A stretch of DNA of 64,000 nt. Origin: Ilyomonas sp965199845. Its GTDB lineage: Bacteria > Bacteroidota > Bacteroidia > Chitinophagales > Chitinophagaceae. A program made the translations under genes and the position numbers. Where the stretch lies: positions 1-64,000 of the forward strand of contig CBDATZ010000031.1 in NCBI GenBank assembly GCA_965199845.1, given 5' to 3'. This document shows, piece by piece, positions 1-7,895 of the stretch (positions within the stretch are counted from its first letter, which is position 1; each line of letters opens with the position of its first letter). The notes under the pieces are model-generated. The model made no database searches. It had not been told where the DNA came from and saw only the letters and a list, made by a program, of their open reading frames with translations.

Positions 1-1034
1 CTTACAAAAATGCCAATGCTGCCGGTTCCGCAATATAAATCATACACCGTTTGTGTACCGTTTAGTTCTGCAAACTCTCGCGTGATTTGATATAAAACTT
101 CTGCCTGTTTTGAATTGGTTTGAAAGAAAGATTTCGGACTGATTTTAAAAATAAAATCTTCTAATTTCTCATGAATAAAGCCATTTCCGGAAACGGCTTT
201 TGGCGAAAGATCGAACAAGCTATCGTTCCATTTTGGATTGATGGTAAATAATAAAGTTGTGATTCCTGGAAACTGCTGAAGCAATATTTGTTGTAACTCT
301 TTTTGATGCTTTTTATCTTCATAACCAACCACAACATTAACCATAATTTCGCCGGTAACCGTCATGCGAACCTGCACATTACGCAGCCAGCCAACGTGTT
401 GCTTAATATCGTAGAACGGTAAATTATTTTCGTTGCCAAAAGCGGCTATGGTTTTACGAATCGCGTTGGTAGGTTCGCTTTGTAAATGACAGGTATTGAT
501 TTCAACCACTTTATCAAAAACGCCTTTGGCATGATAACCGGCAACATTTCTTACATGCGTTGTGGCTTTTTCTTCAAAAGTTAACGAATCAAATTCAGTA
601 TCCGGCACATATCGTTTATTGCTGTATGTATATTCTAATTTATTGCGATAGCGCCTGGTTTCTTTGCAACCCACAATCGGCTGAATGTCGGGCAAACTAA
701 TTTTTGCGATCCGTGTAAAATTATCTTTTACCTGCTGTTGTTTATATTGAAGCTGTTTTTCGTAAGGTAAATGCTGCCATTGGCAACCGCCGCAAACGCC
801 AAAATGTTCGCAGAAAGGCATTACGCGTTCTGCTGAATATTTTTTAAACCGTAACGGGTAACCTTCTGCCCAGTCTTTTTTATTTTTGAATAATTGAACA
901 TCAACCACATCGCCGGGAACCGCATTTTCTATAAATACGGCTTTGCCATTTACACGGCTGATACATTTGCCTTCGGCTGCATAATTTTCTACCAGAACAT
1001 CAGTCAATACAACAGGCGGTTTTCTATGTCTCAC
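1..1034 (-). CDS. rlmD: 23S rRNA (uracil-5-)-methyltransferase RlmD-like, partial
   Basis: SAM-dependent methyltransferase that makes 5-methyluridine in 23S rRNA. I translated it from the minus strand; the C-terminal part, including the catalytic Cys, lies beyond the window start, leaving 344 codons. The N-terminal ~60 residues look like a TRAM RNA-binding domain. The iron-sulfur ligands appear as C75, C81 and C84 (CEHFGVCGGC), with a fourth Cys in the later IVGCKE motif, as in RumA. The SAM-binding loop DLYCGTGSIG sits at the window edge. No ATG is available in frame near the N-terminus, so I chose GTG at 1034; a TAnnTTTG box ends 4 bases upstream, which supports it. Whether it targets U1939 or another uridine cannot be decided here. 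Confidence 0.88.
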   Translation of the reverse strand, partial: MRHRKPPVVLTDVLVENYAAEGKCISRVNGKAVFIENAVPGDVVDVQLFKNKKDWAEGYPLRFKKYSAERVMPFCEHFGVCGGCQWQHLPYEKQLQYKQQQVKDNFTRIAKISLPDIQPIVGCKETRRYRNKLEYTYSNKRYVPDTEFDSLTFEEKATTHVRNVAGYHAKGVFDKVVEINTCHLQSEPTNAIRKTIAAFGNENNLPFYDIKQHVGWLRNVQVRMTVTGEIMVNVVVGYEDKKHQKELQQILLQQFPGITTLLFTINPKWNDSLFDLSPKAVSGNGFIHEKLEDFIFKISPKSFFQTNSKQAEVLYQITREFAELNGTQTVYDLYCGTGSIGIFV

Positions 1035-1038
1035 GCTG

Positions 1039-1046
1039 CAAATGTA
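1039..1046 (-). promoter_or_regulatory. TAnnTTTG -7 box for rlmD
   Basis: On the minus strand this reads TACATTTG, the Bacteroidota -7 consensus. Only 4 bases separate it from the GTG start, so transcription would begin at or next to the start codon. No clear -33 TTG at the usual spacing. Confidence 0.45.
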
Positions 1047-1140
1047 AGCATGAAGCCTCCAACCCCTAAAGCTGTGTTTGTTAGCAGTTTCCTTTTTTCT
1101 TTTGATAAATAAAATGTAATACTCTCTTTAGAGCTAAAGC

Positions 1141-1614
1141 TTATATTAATTTTTCCAGAACATAAACCACGATAGGGCAGAAGGTAGAATTTTTTAGTGT
1201 GATAGATTGACGTTTCAAAATCACATCTTCATCTGTGTAGGGAAAACGCTCACAATCGGATGGACGAACTTCATAAATGGAGCAATAATTATCTGCACCG
1301 AGAAACGGGCAAGGCGTTGATTTTACAACATAATCGCCATCGCTGTCGAGATTAAGATAGGTTTCTATAAAAGCACCTTCCTTCATTTTTAAATGCTTGC
1401 TGATGCGTTTAATATCAGGTGTTTTAAAACGTGGTGAATAATTTTTACAACAAGCGGCGCAATGGAGACAGTTTACATTTTCAAAAGCTTCTTTGTTTAA
1501 TACCGGTAATTGTTTTAAGACTTTATTTTTATCAGCGCGTTGCAAAAAGCGTTTGTATTCTTTCTGATGATCGGATGATTTTTTTTGCCAGTTGCTGTTA
1601 ATAAAATCTGCCAT
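1141..1614 (-). CDS. YkgJ-family cysteine-cluster protein
   Basis: 157-residue cytosolic protein of the YkgJ (zinc/iron-chelating, UPF0153) family. Eight or so conserved cysteines are visible in two groups: NCLHCAACCK near residue 50 and CPFLGADNYCSIYEVRPSDC near residue 105. The family is thought to bind a metal or iron-sulfur cluster; the precise reaction is unknown. The length is usual for the family. It lies alone on the minus strand between rlmD (same strand, 107 bp downstream) and the divergent hydroxylase gene. No recognisable promoter box is seen upstream. Confidence 0.85.
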   Translation of the reverse strand: MADFINSNWQKKSSDHQKEYKRFLQRADKNKVLKQLPVLNKEAFENVNCLHCAACCKNYSPRFKTPDIKRISKHLKMKEGAFIETYLNLDSDGDYVVKSTPCPFLGADNYCSIYEVRPSDCERFPYTDEDVILKRQSITLKNSTFCPIVVYVLEKLI

Positions 1615-1707
1615 GATAATGCGAAGGTGACTTAAAAAAAGAAAGGATGTATTTTACAATTACTTAAAATATTTTACGCGTTACTTTGTTTTGTCAAATC
1701 AGGTTTT

Positions 1708-2682
1708 ATGGAATCGCTGAGAGAATATTGGCTGCTGATCATTTCCACGCCATTTTATATTGTGATAATTGGTTTGGAAATGTTGCTGACTCATTTGCAG
1801 GAACGGCCTGTTTATACAATACACGGAACGGCATCGAATATTTATCTTATGCTGCTGAACACCTTGATTGACGCGGCTTTCCGGCTTTGTTATCTTTTTA
1901 TTTTTGCACTTTGTTATAGCCATTCAATCATCCAGATTTCAAATCCCTGGATATATTGGATTGTATTATTAATCAGCGAAGATTTTTTGTATTACTGGCT
2001 GCATCGTTTCGATCATGAAATTCGCCTTTTCTGGGCCGTGCACGTTACACACCACAGCAGCGAACAATTAAATTTTTCTGTGGGTTTCCGGTCATCGGTG
2101 TTTGAGCCTTTATATCGTTTTATTTATTTTATTCCGCTGGCTTTTTTAGGATTCAAACCGCTTGATATAGTGTTTATGTATTCGGCTACGCAAATCTGGG
2201 GAACTCTGGTTCATACAGAACTAATACGCAATCTTGGCTGGCTGGAATATGTGCTGGTTACGCCTTCGCATCATCGCGTACATCATGCGAGCAATACAAA
2301 ATATTTAGACAAAAACATGGGAATGTTTTTGATTATCTGGGATAAAATGTTTGGAACGTTTCAAAAGGAATTATCGGCAGAAGAATATGAGCCGATTCAA
2401 TATGGTTTGGTTTCTAAGTTAAAAAAACCAAATGCGGTAAATCTTGTTTTTCATGAATGGAATGGAATGAAAAAAGATTTGCGGAGAAAAGATATAAGCT
2501 GGCGTAACAAACTGAAATATATATTGAAAGAACCCGGCTGGAGCCACGATGGAAGCCGGCTTACCAGTAAGCAAATGCTGGAACAGGAAAAACGCCAAAG
2601 TAATAGCCAAATTATTGTTCCGAACGTACAAGTGAGTGACACAACGGACGCTCAACCGGAGTTACAAACGATGGCTACCTAA
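1708..2682 (+). CDS. Sterol desaturase / fatty acid hydroxylase family membrane protein
   Basis: 324-residue integral membrane di-iron enzyme of the fatty acid hydroxylase superfamily. The N-terminal ~165 residues hold several hydrophobic segments. The histidine clusters that bind two irons are present: HRFDH (H99-H103), HVTHH (H112, H115, H116) and HHRVHH (H189, H192, H193). The substrate is probably a lipid (sterol, carotenoid, fatty acid or sphingolipid-like sulfonolipid), but the sequence does not say which. A polar C-terminal tail of about 100 residues follows the catalytic region. ATG at 1708 is the first in-frame start. Convergent with the AMP nucleosidase gene 17 bp away. Confidence 0.88.
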   Translation: MESLREYWLLIISTPFYIVIIGLEMLLTHLQERPVYTIHGTASNIYLMLLNTLIDAAFRLCYLFIFALCYSHSIIQISNPWIYWIVLLISEDFLYYWLHRFDHEIRLFWAVHVTHHSSEQLNFSVGFRSSVFEPLYRFIYFIPLAFLGFKPLDIVFMYSATQIWGTLVHTELIRNLGWLEYVLVTPSHHRVHHASNTKYLDKNMGMFLIIWDKMFGTFQKELSAEEYEPIQYGLVSKLKKPNAVNLVFHEWNGMKKDLRRKDISWRNKLKYILKEPGWSHDGSRLTSKQMLEQEKRQSNSQIIVPNVQVSDTTDAQPELQTMAT

Positions 2683-2699
2683 TTGTATTTTGTATTTTC

Positions 2700-3479
2700 T
2701 TATTCAAACTTCAAATGCCTTACGGTTGTTGTTTTTTCTATCATTTGCTTTAGCGAATCAATACCGATTTTTAAATGCCGTTCTACAAATTTGCTGGTAA
2801 TTAATTTATCGCTTTCAGCCGTTTTTACGCCTTCCGGAACCATTGGCTGATCGCTGACAAGCAGCAGCGCGCCGGTTGGAATTTTATTAAAAAAACCAAC
2901 CGTAAAAATGGTTGCGGTTTCCATATCAATGGCATACGCTCTTACTTTGCGCAGGTATTCTTTAAATTCATCGTCGTGCTCCCAAATGCGGCGATTGGTT
3001 GTGTAAACCGTTCCCGTCCAATAGTCAACTTTATTTTCCCGAATGGTTGTCGAAACAGCGCGTTGCAAAGCAAAAGCGGGAAGCGCAGGCACTTCGGGCG
3101 GAAAATAATCGTTTGAAGTTCCTTCACCACGAATGGCTGCAATGGGAAGAATTAAATCGCCGAGTTTATTGCGTTTTTTTAAGCCGCCACATTTACCTAA
3201 AAACAAAACGCCTTTGGGATTGATAGCCGACAGCAAATCCATAATGGTTGCGGCTCCGGCGCTGCCCATCCCAAAATTAATAATGGTAATTCCATTTGCC
3301 GTGGCGCATTGATAAGGACGGTCTAGCCCAACCACTTTTGTATTGTTCCACTCGGCAAAAAGATGCACGTAATTACTGAAATTAGTAAGCAAAATGTATT
3401 GACCAAAATTGTCTAATTTTTCGCCGGTATATCGCGGCAGCCAGTTGTTTACAATATCCTGTCTTGATTTCATGTACAA
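2700..3479 (-). CDS. amn: AMP nucleosidase
   Basis: Hydrolyses AMP to adenine and ribose 5-phosphate; belongs to the purine nucleoside phosphorylase (PNP/UDP) fold. The protein is 259 residues, the short form usual in Bacteroidota, which lacks the long N-terminal domain of the E. coli enzyme. Visible are the phosphate/nucleoside-binding glycine stretch NFGMGSAGAA and the nucleoside-binding end IDMETATIFTVGF, typical of PNP-fold enzymes. Two in-frame starts are close together, at 3479 and 3473 (MYMKSRQD); a -7 box at 3489-3496 allows either. Divergent from the HsdR_N-type gene across only 45 bp. Confidence 0.9.
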   Translation of the reverse strand: MYMKSRQDIVNNWLPRYTGEKLDNFGQYILLTNFSNYVHLFAEWNNTKVVGLDRPYQCATANGITIINFGMGSAGAATIMDLLSAINPKGVLFLGKCGGLKKRNKLGDLILPIAAIRGEGTSNDYFPPEVPALPAFALQRAVSTTIRENKVDYWTGTVYTTNRRIWEHDDEFKEYLRKVRAYAIDMETATIFTVGFFNKIPTGALLLVSDQPMVPEGVKTAESDKLITSKFVERHLKIGIDSLKQMIEKTTTVRHLKFE

Positions 3480-3488
3480 AAAATTTTA

Positions 3489-3496
3489 CAAATATA
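3489..3496 (-). promoter_or_regulatory. TAnnTTTG -7 box for amn
   Basis: Reads TATATTTG on the minus strand, 9 bases from the first possible start codon of the AMP nucleosidase gene. It shares a 45-bp spacer with an opposite-facing box at 3513-3520. Confidence 0.45.
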
Positions 3497-3512
3497 ATAT
3501 ACCTGTTGCCGG

Positions 3513-3520
3513 TAGCTTTG
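3513..3520 (+). promoter_or_regulatory. TAnnTTTG -7 box for the HsdR_N-type gene
   Basis: Reads TAGCTTTG, 4 bases before ATG 3525, so the transcript would start at or in the start codon. No -33 TTG at the expected distance. Confidence 0.4.
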
Positions 3521-3524
3521 CTTT

Positions 3525-3959
3525 ATGTTGACGATTGAATTTCCGGAACCGAAATTTCAGATTACAAAGCGGGAAGGAAAGGAATATATTTTTGATTTGA
3601 TAAGGAAAAAATGGCTGCGCCTGACGCCGGAAGAATGGGTACGACAAAACATATTGCAATACATTATTCAGGTAAAAAAATATCCGTCTTCTTTATTAGC
3701 CATAGAAAAAGAAATTGTATTGGGTGAATTGAAGAAACGCTGCGATATTGTTGTGTATAAAAATGCTAAAGAGTGGATGATTATCGAATGCAAACAGACA
3801 GATGTTCCGCTTTCGGAAGATACATTGATGCAGGCAATCCGTTATAATATGGCAAACTGCTGTTCTTATCTTATTATCAGCAACGGTCATCATACAAAAG
3901 GCTGGTGTATCGAAAATGGTAAGGCAAATGAAATCAGCGAAATTCCGGCCTGGGAATAA
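3525..3959 (+). CDS. Stand-alone type I restriction HsdR N-terminal nuclease-domain protein
   Basis: 144-residue protein matching the N-terminal nuclease domain of type I restriction R subunits (HSDR_N fold), without helicase or other domains. The PD-(D/E)XK core is visible: an acidic helix with EKEIVLGELKKR, then RCDIVV and MIIECKQ (the E-x-K triad) around residues 73-95. Such isolated proteins are common in Bacteroidota and not part of a restriction system: no HsdM or HsdS gene is nearby. The cellular role is unknown; DNA repair or nucleic-acid processing is a guess. Downstream comes a weak hairpin and the DUF1573 genes. Confidence 0.8.
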   Translation: MLTIEFPEPKFQITKREGKEYIFDLIRKKWLRLTPEEWVRQNILQYIIQVKKYPSSLLAIEKEIVLGELKKRCDIVVYKNAKEWMIIECKQTDVPLSEDTLMQAIRYNMANCCSYLIISNGHHTKGWCIENGKANEISEIPAWE

Positions 3960-4030
3960 AATAATATTATCCGGATTAAACTTCTAAAATCAATTGTTAT
4001 CAGAGAGCCTTAAAATATTGTTACGAAACG

Positions 4031-4057
4031 GAAAAGCCATGCCAGATTGCGCTTTTC
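4031..4057 (+). terminator. Weak hairpin after the HsdR_N-type gene
   Basis: Arms GAAAAGC and GCTTTTC around a 13-base loop, followed only by ATT. It may end transcription of the upstream gene, but the U-tract is poor. Confidence 0.3.
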
Positions 4058-4093
4058 ATTGTATAATTGAATAATATTGCATAACAAAACAAA

Positions 4094-4570
4094 ATGAAAA
4101 TGAAAAAACTGATGGTAGCGTTAAGTGCTGTATTGATGATATCTGCAGCTCACGCACAAACATCAACAACTACTCCTGCTACTGCTCAACCAGCTGCCCA
4201 GGATGTTGCCAAATTTATTCAGATTAGCGATGCCGATCATGACATGGGTAAAATACCTTATGGCAAGCCTATCGAGTATGAACTATCTGTAAAAAATGTA
4301 AGTTCAGACTCTATCAAGCTTCAGAACGTTCAGGCTGGTTGCGGTTGTACAACGCCGGTTTGGAAACCAGGTCCTTACGCACCGGGCGAAACTTTTAAAA
4401 TTAAAGTTGGCTTTAACGGCAGCAGCAAAGGTGGTTTTACAAAAAACGTAACCATCTTCTTAGACAATGGTTTGAGCAAGCAAATTCATTTTCATGGTGA
4501 AACCTTCGAAACACCTGATAATGCAGCGCCTGCCAGCCCGGCACAAGGCATGAAGCCATCTTCCAAATAA
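4094..4570 (+). CDS. DUF1573 exported protein (first of pair)
   Basis: 158-residue protein with an N-terminal signal peptide (MKMKKLMVALSAVLMIS, cleavage near AHAQ) and one DUF1573 domain, an immunoglobulin-like fold found widely in Bacteroidota. The family hallmark GCGCTTP is present (residues ~93-99). The region after the signal is Thr/Ala/Pro-rich, and the C-terminus has a short Ala/Pro tail. Function is unknown; periplasmic or surface. Only 15 bp separate it from a second DUF1573 gene, and both precede a strong hairpin, so they form a two-gene operon. Confidence 0.88.
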   Translation: MKMKKLMVALSAVLMISAAHAQTSTTTPATAQPAAQDVAKFIQISDADHDMGKIPYGKPIEYELSVKNVSSDSIKLQNVQAGCGCTTPVWKPGPYAPGETFKIKVGFNGSSKGGFTKNVTIFLDNGLSKQIHFHGETFETPDNAAPASPAQGMKPSSK

Positions 4571-4585
4571 ACTGATTTTTGATTT

Positions 4586-4960
4586 ATGAAGTACTTCTTA
4601 TCATTCCTTTTCATCGCATTTGTAAGCGTTTCGTTTGCGCAGGATGCGCCTGTAAAATTTACCGAAATCAAACATTCTTTTGGTAAAATAAAACAAGGCA
4701 CGCCGGTAACAACCGAATTCTCTTTTACTAATACATCCGGCAAGCCGGTTATTATTGAAGTGGCTACGGCTGAATGCGGTTGCACAACGCCTGATTATCC
4801 TAAAACGCCAGTTATGAAAGATAAAACTTCTTCTATAAAAGTGACTTATAACGCAGAAGCGGAAGGTCATTTTGAAAAGAAAGTAACGGTGAAATTTGCA
4901 AAAGTTCAGCAGCCTGTAATTCTTACTATTGAAGGCGATGTAGAAAAGAAAGCGAAATAG
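4586..4960 (+). CDS. DUF1573 exported protein (second of pair)
   Basis: 124-residue shorter relative of the preceding gene: signal peptide (MKYFLSFLFIAFVSVSFAQ), one DUF1573 domain with ECGCTTP around residues 66-72, and a lysine-rich C-terminus. It lacks the low-complexity linker of its neighbour. The pair looks like an old duplication, since the two share the domain pattern but little flanking sequence. Function unknown. Confidence 0.88.
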   Translation: MKYFLSFLFIAFVSVSFAQDAPVKFTEIKHSFGKIKQGTPVTTEFSFTNTSGKPVIIEVATAECGCTTPDYPKTPVMKDKTSSIKVTYNAEAEGHFEKKVTVKFAKVQQPVILTIEGDVEKKAK

Positions 4961-4987
4961 ATAACTTTCATCATATTTGTAAAACAT

Positions 4988-5015
4988 AAGGTCTTAGTAA
5001 TAAGACCTTTTTTAT
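4988..5015 (+). terminator. Rho-independent terminator of the DUF1573 operon
   Basis: Perfect 9-bp stem AAGGTCTTA / TAAGACCTT with a GTAA loop, followed by a run of T. It lies 27 bp after the second DUF1573 gene and just before the glycosyltransferase gene. Confidence 0.8.
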
Positions 5016-5027
5016 TTATAAACGATA

Positions 5028-6047
5028 ATGAGTGAGCCAATGAAAATATGTGTACGGATGCCCAACTGGCTGGGCGATACCATTATGAGCCTTGGCTTTT
5101 TACAATTGTTGAAGGAAGCCTATCCGGATGCTGATATTTCTGTTATTATAAAAAAAGGATCGGAACAAGTGATTGGTTTATTACCCGGAATCAACCGGAT
5201 TTATACCTTTTCAAAAGAAGAAAACAAAGGACTAAAAGGAGTTTGGAAGTTTGGAAAACAAATAGCGGCAGAACAAAAATTTGATTTATTTTTTGTATTG
5301 CCCGAATCTTTTTCATCGGCTGTTATGGCGTATGCAAGCGGCGCTGAAAAGCGTATCGGTTTTCGTAAAGAAGGCAGAAATTTTTTGCTCTCTCATTCAT
5401 ATAAAAAGCCTCAAAATAAACATCGGGTTGAAGAATACGCATCAATTCTTCAGTTTTTCAATCCTGATATTTTGGATAAAAAGCCGGTTGTTCATCTTCC
5501 TTCTTTAATTGAGAAAAAATCAGAGCCATATCTCATTATCAATACGAATTCAGAATCAATTACCAGTCGTTTGCCTGTACCAAAAGCGGTTGAATTAATT
5601 ACCATTTTTCAGCAATACTCGTTACCTATAAAATTGATTGGCGCAAACAAGGAAGTGACTTATGTAAACGAAATTTTTGACTTGTTACCTCAAAAAAGCG
5701 GTATTGAAATATTAGCCGGCAAAACAAGTTTACAACAATTAATAACCTTGTTGCAACAAGCTGTTTTGGTAATTAGCACAGATAGCGGACCAGCGCATAT
5801 CGCAAGTGCATCCGGTATTCCGTTGGTTGTCATTACCGGTGCCGGAGATGAAAGAAATACCGGGCCATATCATAACAACAAAGCAATTGCTGTACGCAAT
5901 GGAAAATTGCCTTGCGAGCCTTGCGTAAAAAATTATTGCAAGCTTGGTCCATTGCCGGTTTGTTTGTTAGAACTTGATTTGCAAAAAGTAAAAACAGCAG
6001 CCGATATTTTATCAAATCAACAAAATAAAAATGAACCTGGATTTTGA
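5028..6047 (+). CDS. Glycosyltransferase family 9 (heptosyltransferase-like)
   Basis: 339-residue GT-B glycosyltransferase of the ADP-heptose:LPS heptosyltransferase family, cytoplasmic side of the inner membrane, probably adding a core sugar to lipooligosaccharide. Visible are the N-terminal motif RMPNWLGDTIMS (residues ~9-20) and the donor-site motif STDSGPAHIASASG near residue 245, plus TGAGDERNTGP. The C-terminus carries a cysteine group CEPCVKNYC. The donor sugar in this organism is not certain. The 3' end overlaps the Sua5 gene by 17 bp, so the two are translationally coupled. Confidence 0.85.
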   Translation: MSEPMKICVRMPNWLGDTIMSLGFLQLLKEAYPDADISVIIKKGSEQVIGLLPGINRIYTFSKEENKGLKGVWKFGKQIAAEQKFDLFFVLPESFSSAVMAYASGAEKRIGFRKEGRNFLLSHSYKKPQNKHRVEEYASILQFFNPDILDKKPVVHLPSLIEKKSEPYLIINTNSESITSRLPVPKAVELITIFQQYSLPIKLIGANKEVTYVNEIFDLLPQKSGIEILAGKTSLQQLITLLQQAVLVISTDSGPAHIASASGIPLVVITGAGDERNTGPYHNNKAIAVRNGKLPCEPCVKNYCKLGPLPVCLLELDLQKVKTAADILSNQQNKNEPGF

Positions 6048-6603
6048 AGAAGATGTGGAAGAAAGTCTTCGTGTATTGAAAGATGGCGGGATTATTTTGT
6101 ACCCGACTGATACCATTTGGGGCATTGGTTGTGATGCAACTAATTCAGAAGCGGTTTCTAAAATCATAACCTTGAAGAAACGGCCTGACAGCAAGAGTTT
6201 TGTTGTATTGGTAGCTGAAGAAAAAGATATTCTGAAATATGTGGCGGCGCCCGATTTAGCTTTATTTGATTATCTGGAAACGACTCAAAAACCTACAACC
6301 GTTATTTATGAAGGCGCGATTGGTTTGGCAGAAAATGTTCTGGCTGAAGATGGTTCGGTTGCCATTCGTATTTGCAAAGAACCTTTTTGCCGGCATCTCA
6401 TTAAACGATTGCGAAAACCGATTGTAAGTACATCAGCAAATTTTTCAGGAATAGCTTCGCCGCAAAAATTTGCTGATATTGATAATGGAATTATTAATGG
6501 CGTTGATTATGCTGTTCAATATCGTCGCAACGAAAATAAAGAAGCATCGCCGTCGGCTATTATTACATGGAAAAACGGAACAGTTATTTATATCCGTAAA
6601 TAA
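6031..6603 (+). CDS. L-threonylcarbamoyladenylate synthase (Sua5/YciO/YrdC family)
   Basis: 190-residue YrdC-domain enzyme that makes threonylcarbamoyl-AMP from Thr, bicarbonate and ATP, the first step to t6A37 in tRNA. The motif ILYPTDTIWGIGCDA near residue 22 and KKRPDSKSFVVLV near residue 50 are characteristic; PIVSTSANFSG near residue 132 forms the nucleotide site. Short YrdC-only form, no Sua5 C-terminal domain. It overlaps the glycosyltransferase gene and ends 3 bp before the convergent serine hydrolase gene. YciO-type paralogues without this activity cannot be fully excluded. Confidence 0.85.
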   Translation: MNLDFEEDVEESLRVLKDGGIILYPTDTIWGIGCDATNSEAVSKIITLKKRPDSKSFVVLVAEEKDILKYVAAPDLALFDYLETTQKPTTVIYEGAIGLAENVLAEDGSVAIRICKEPFCRHLIKRLRKPIVSTSANFSGIASPQKFADIDNGIINGVDYAVQYRRNENKEASPSAIITWKNGTVIYIRK

Positions 6604-6606
6604 AAA

Positions 6607-7764
6607 TTATTCCTTCAGATCGGCGGTATCTTTTACGCCGGTAAATATCACCGACATATCTTTTGCCTGGTAAATATTGCGGTTAAATTTATTACCCAAA
6701 ACAATAATGGTAGCCGTATCCTGAACAAGCCTTGTTAATACCGTATTGCTGCCATGCCACTTGCCGTTATGATATACGATTGAGTCGGGACCATTATTAA
6801 ATAAACGCCAGCCCAAACCGTAGTTGTGCATCGAATTGCGCTCATGGCTTTGCGGCGTGAAAGCCGAATCCAGCGTGGGTTTCGTAACAAAAGTGTGTTG
6901 ATATAAAGCTTTGTCCCATTGCAACAAATCGCGCACAGTACTGTACACATTTTTATCGCCGTAGGTGCAATCCAAATAGTCCATTTCATAAGGACGATTG
7001 CCAACATAAGTCGGAATATATTTAAGTGTATCGGTAATAGAAAAAATATACGTGCTGTTCATGCCAAGTGGTGTAAATACGCTGTCTTTCATAAATTGCG
7101 GAAATGGCTGGTGCGTTATCTTTTCTACCACCAGCGCAAGCAACATAAAGTTGGTATTGCAATAATGAAACACTCTGCCCGGCGACGCGTCAACAGGCGG
7201 TTTGTGCGCAATCATATAATCAAGAACATCCTGATTGGTGGCTTTTTGTTTTTTGTTCCAGTCTTTGTCCATAAAATACAAATAATTGGGCAAACCACTG
7301 CGGTGCGAGAGCAACATTCGTATGGTAATGCCAGGGTAAGGCAACTCCGGAAAATACTGTTGCAACGTATCGTTCAAAGATAATCTGCCTTGTTCCCAAA
7401 GACGCAGCACTTCCGTTCCTGTAAAGGTTTTAGAAACAGACGCCAAATGAAACGTTGTATTTGGATTGATAGAATCTTTGGTTTTAAAATCGGCAAAACC
7501 TGTATAATCTTCAAACAAAATTTGTCCGTTCTTGGCTACCAAAATACTTCCGTTAAAGCCGGATCTTTTCAGATGCGTTTCGTAATAAAATTTAGCTTCG
7601 TTACCATAACGGGATATTTCTGCCGGAGATAATTTTCTAAAGTTGAAATCAGGAGAAACAGACGCGCGGTTAAACTTTTCGGTTTTCTTTTCCGCTTTTG
7701 AACTGCAGCCCGGAATCAATACAAAAGAAACAAACAAACAACTGAGAAACAATACAACTTTCAT
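6607..7764 (-). CDS. Class C beta-lactamase-like serine hydrolase lipoprotein
   Basis: 385-residue exported lipoprotein of the serine beta-lactamase / penicillin-binding-protein-like family (COG1680). I start at ATG 7764 rather than the longer frame at 7854, because this gives a lipoprotein signal (MKVVLFLSCLFVSFVLIPGC, lipid Cys at residue 20) and a -7 box sits 10 bases upstream. Catalytic motifs: SVSK (S109, K112), YCN (Y201, N203) and a final HNG near residue 343 in place of KTG. Substrate could be peptidoglycan fragments, peptides or esters; a true beta-lactamase role is unlikely. Convergent with the Sua5 gene. Confidence 0.85.
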   Translation of the reverse strand: MKVVLFLSCLFVSFVLIPGCSSKAEKKTEKFNRASVSPDFNFRKLSPAEISRYGNEAKFYYETHLKRSGFNGSILVAKNGQILFEDYTGFADFKTKDSINPNTTFHLASVSKTFTGTEVLRLWEQGRLSLNDTLQQYFPELPYPGITIRMLLSHRSGLPNYLYFMDKDWNKKQKATNQDVLDYMIAHKPPVDASPGRVFHYCNTNFMLLALVVEKITHQPFPQFMKDSVFTPLGMNSTYIFSITDTLKYIPTYVGNRPYEMDYLDCTYGDKNVYSTVRDLLQWDKALYQHTFVTKPTLDSAFTPQSHERNSMHNYGLGWRLFNNGPDSIVYHNGKWHGSNTVLTRLVQDTATIIVLGNKFNRNIYQAKDMSVIFTGVKDTADLKE

Positions 7765-7774
7765 AAGTGAAGAA

Positions 7775-7782
7775 CAAAAATA
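7775..7782 (-). promoter_or_regulatory. TAnnTTTG -7 box for the serine hydrolase
   Basis: TATTTTTG on the minus strand, 10 bases upstream of ATG 7764 and inside the longer reading frame, which argues for the shorter start. Confidence 0.4.
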
Positions 7783-7895
7783 AGGCGATTCATATTTACT
7801 TGGTTTGCTCGATTGCAATGTCAACAATAACTTTACTTTTCTATATTGATTCACAAAAAAGAATTCCTATTTTTTAATTCATTTTTAAGTTTTCT

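Noticed and set aside
4094..4960. Copper-transport or cytochrome role for the DUF1573 pair based on the GCGCTTP cysteines
   Set aside because: The motif is a hallmark of the whole DUF1573 family and no metal or haem gene is adjacent.
6607..7764. Antibiotic-resistance beta-lactamase
   Set aside because: The protein has SxxK and YxN but HNG instead of KTG, is a lipoprotein, and resembles general serine hydrolases, so resistance cannot be claimed.
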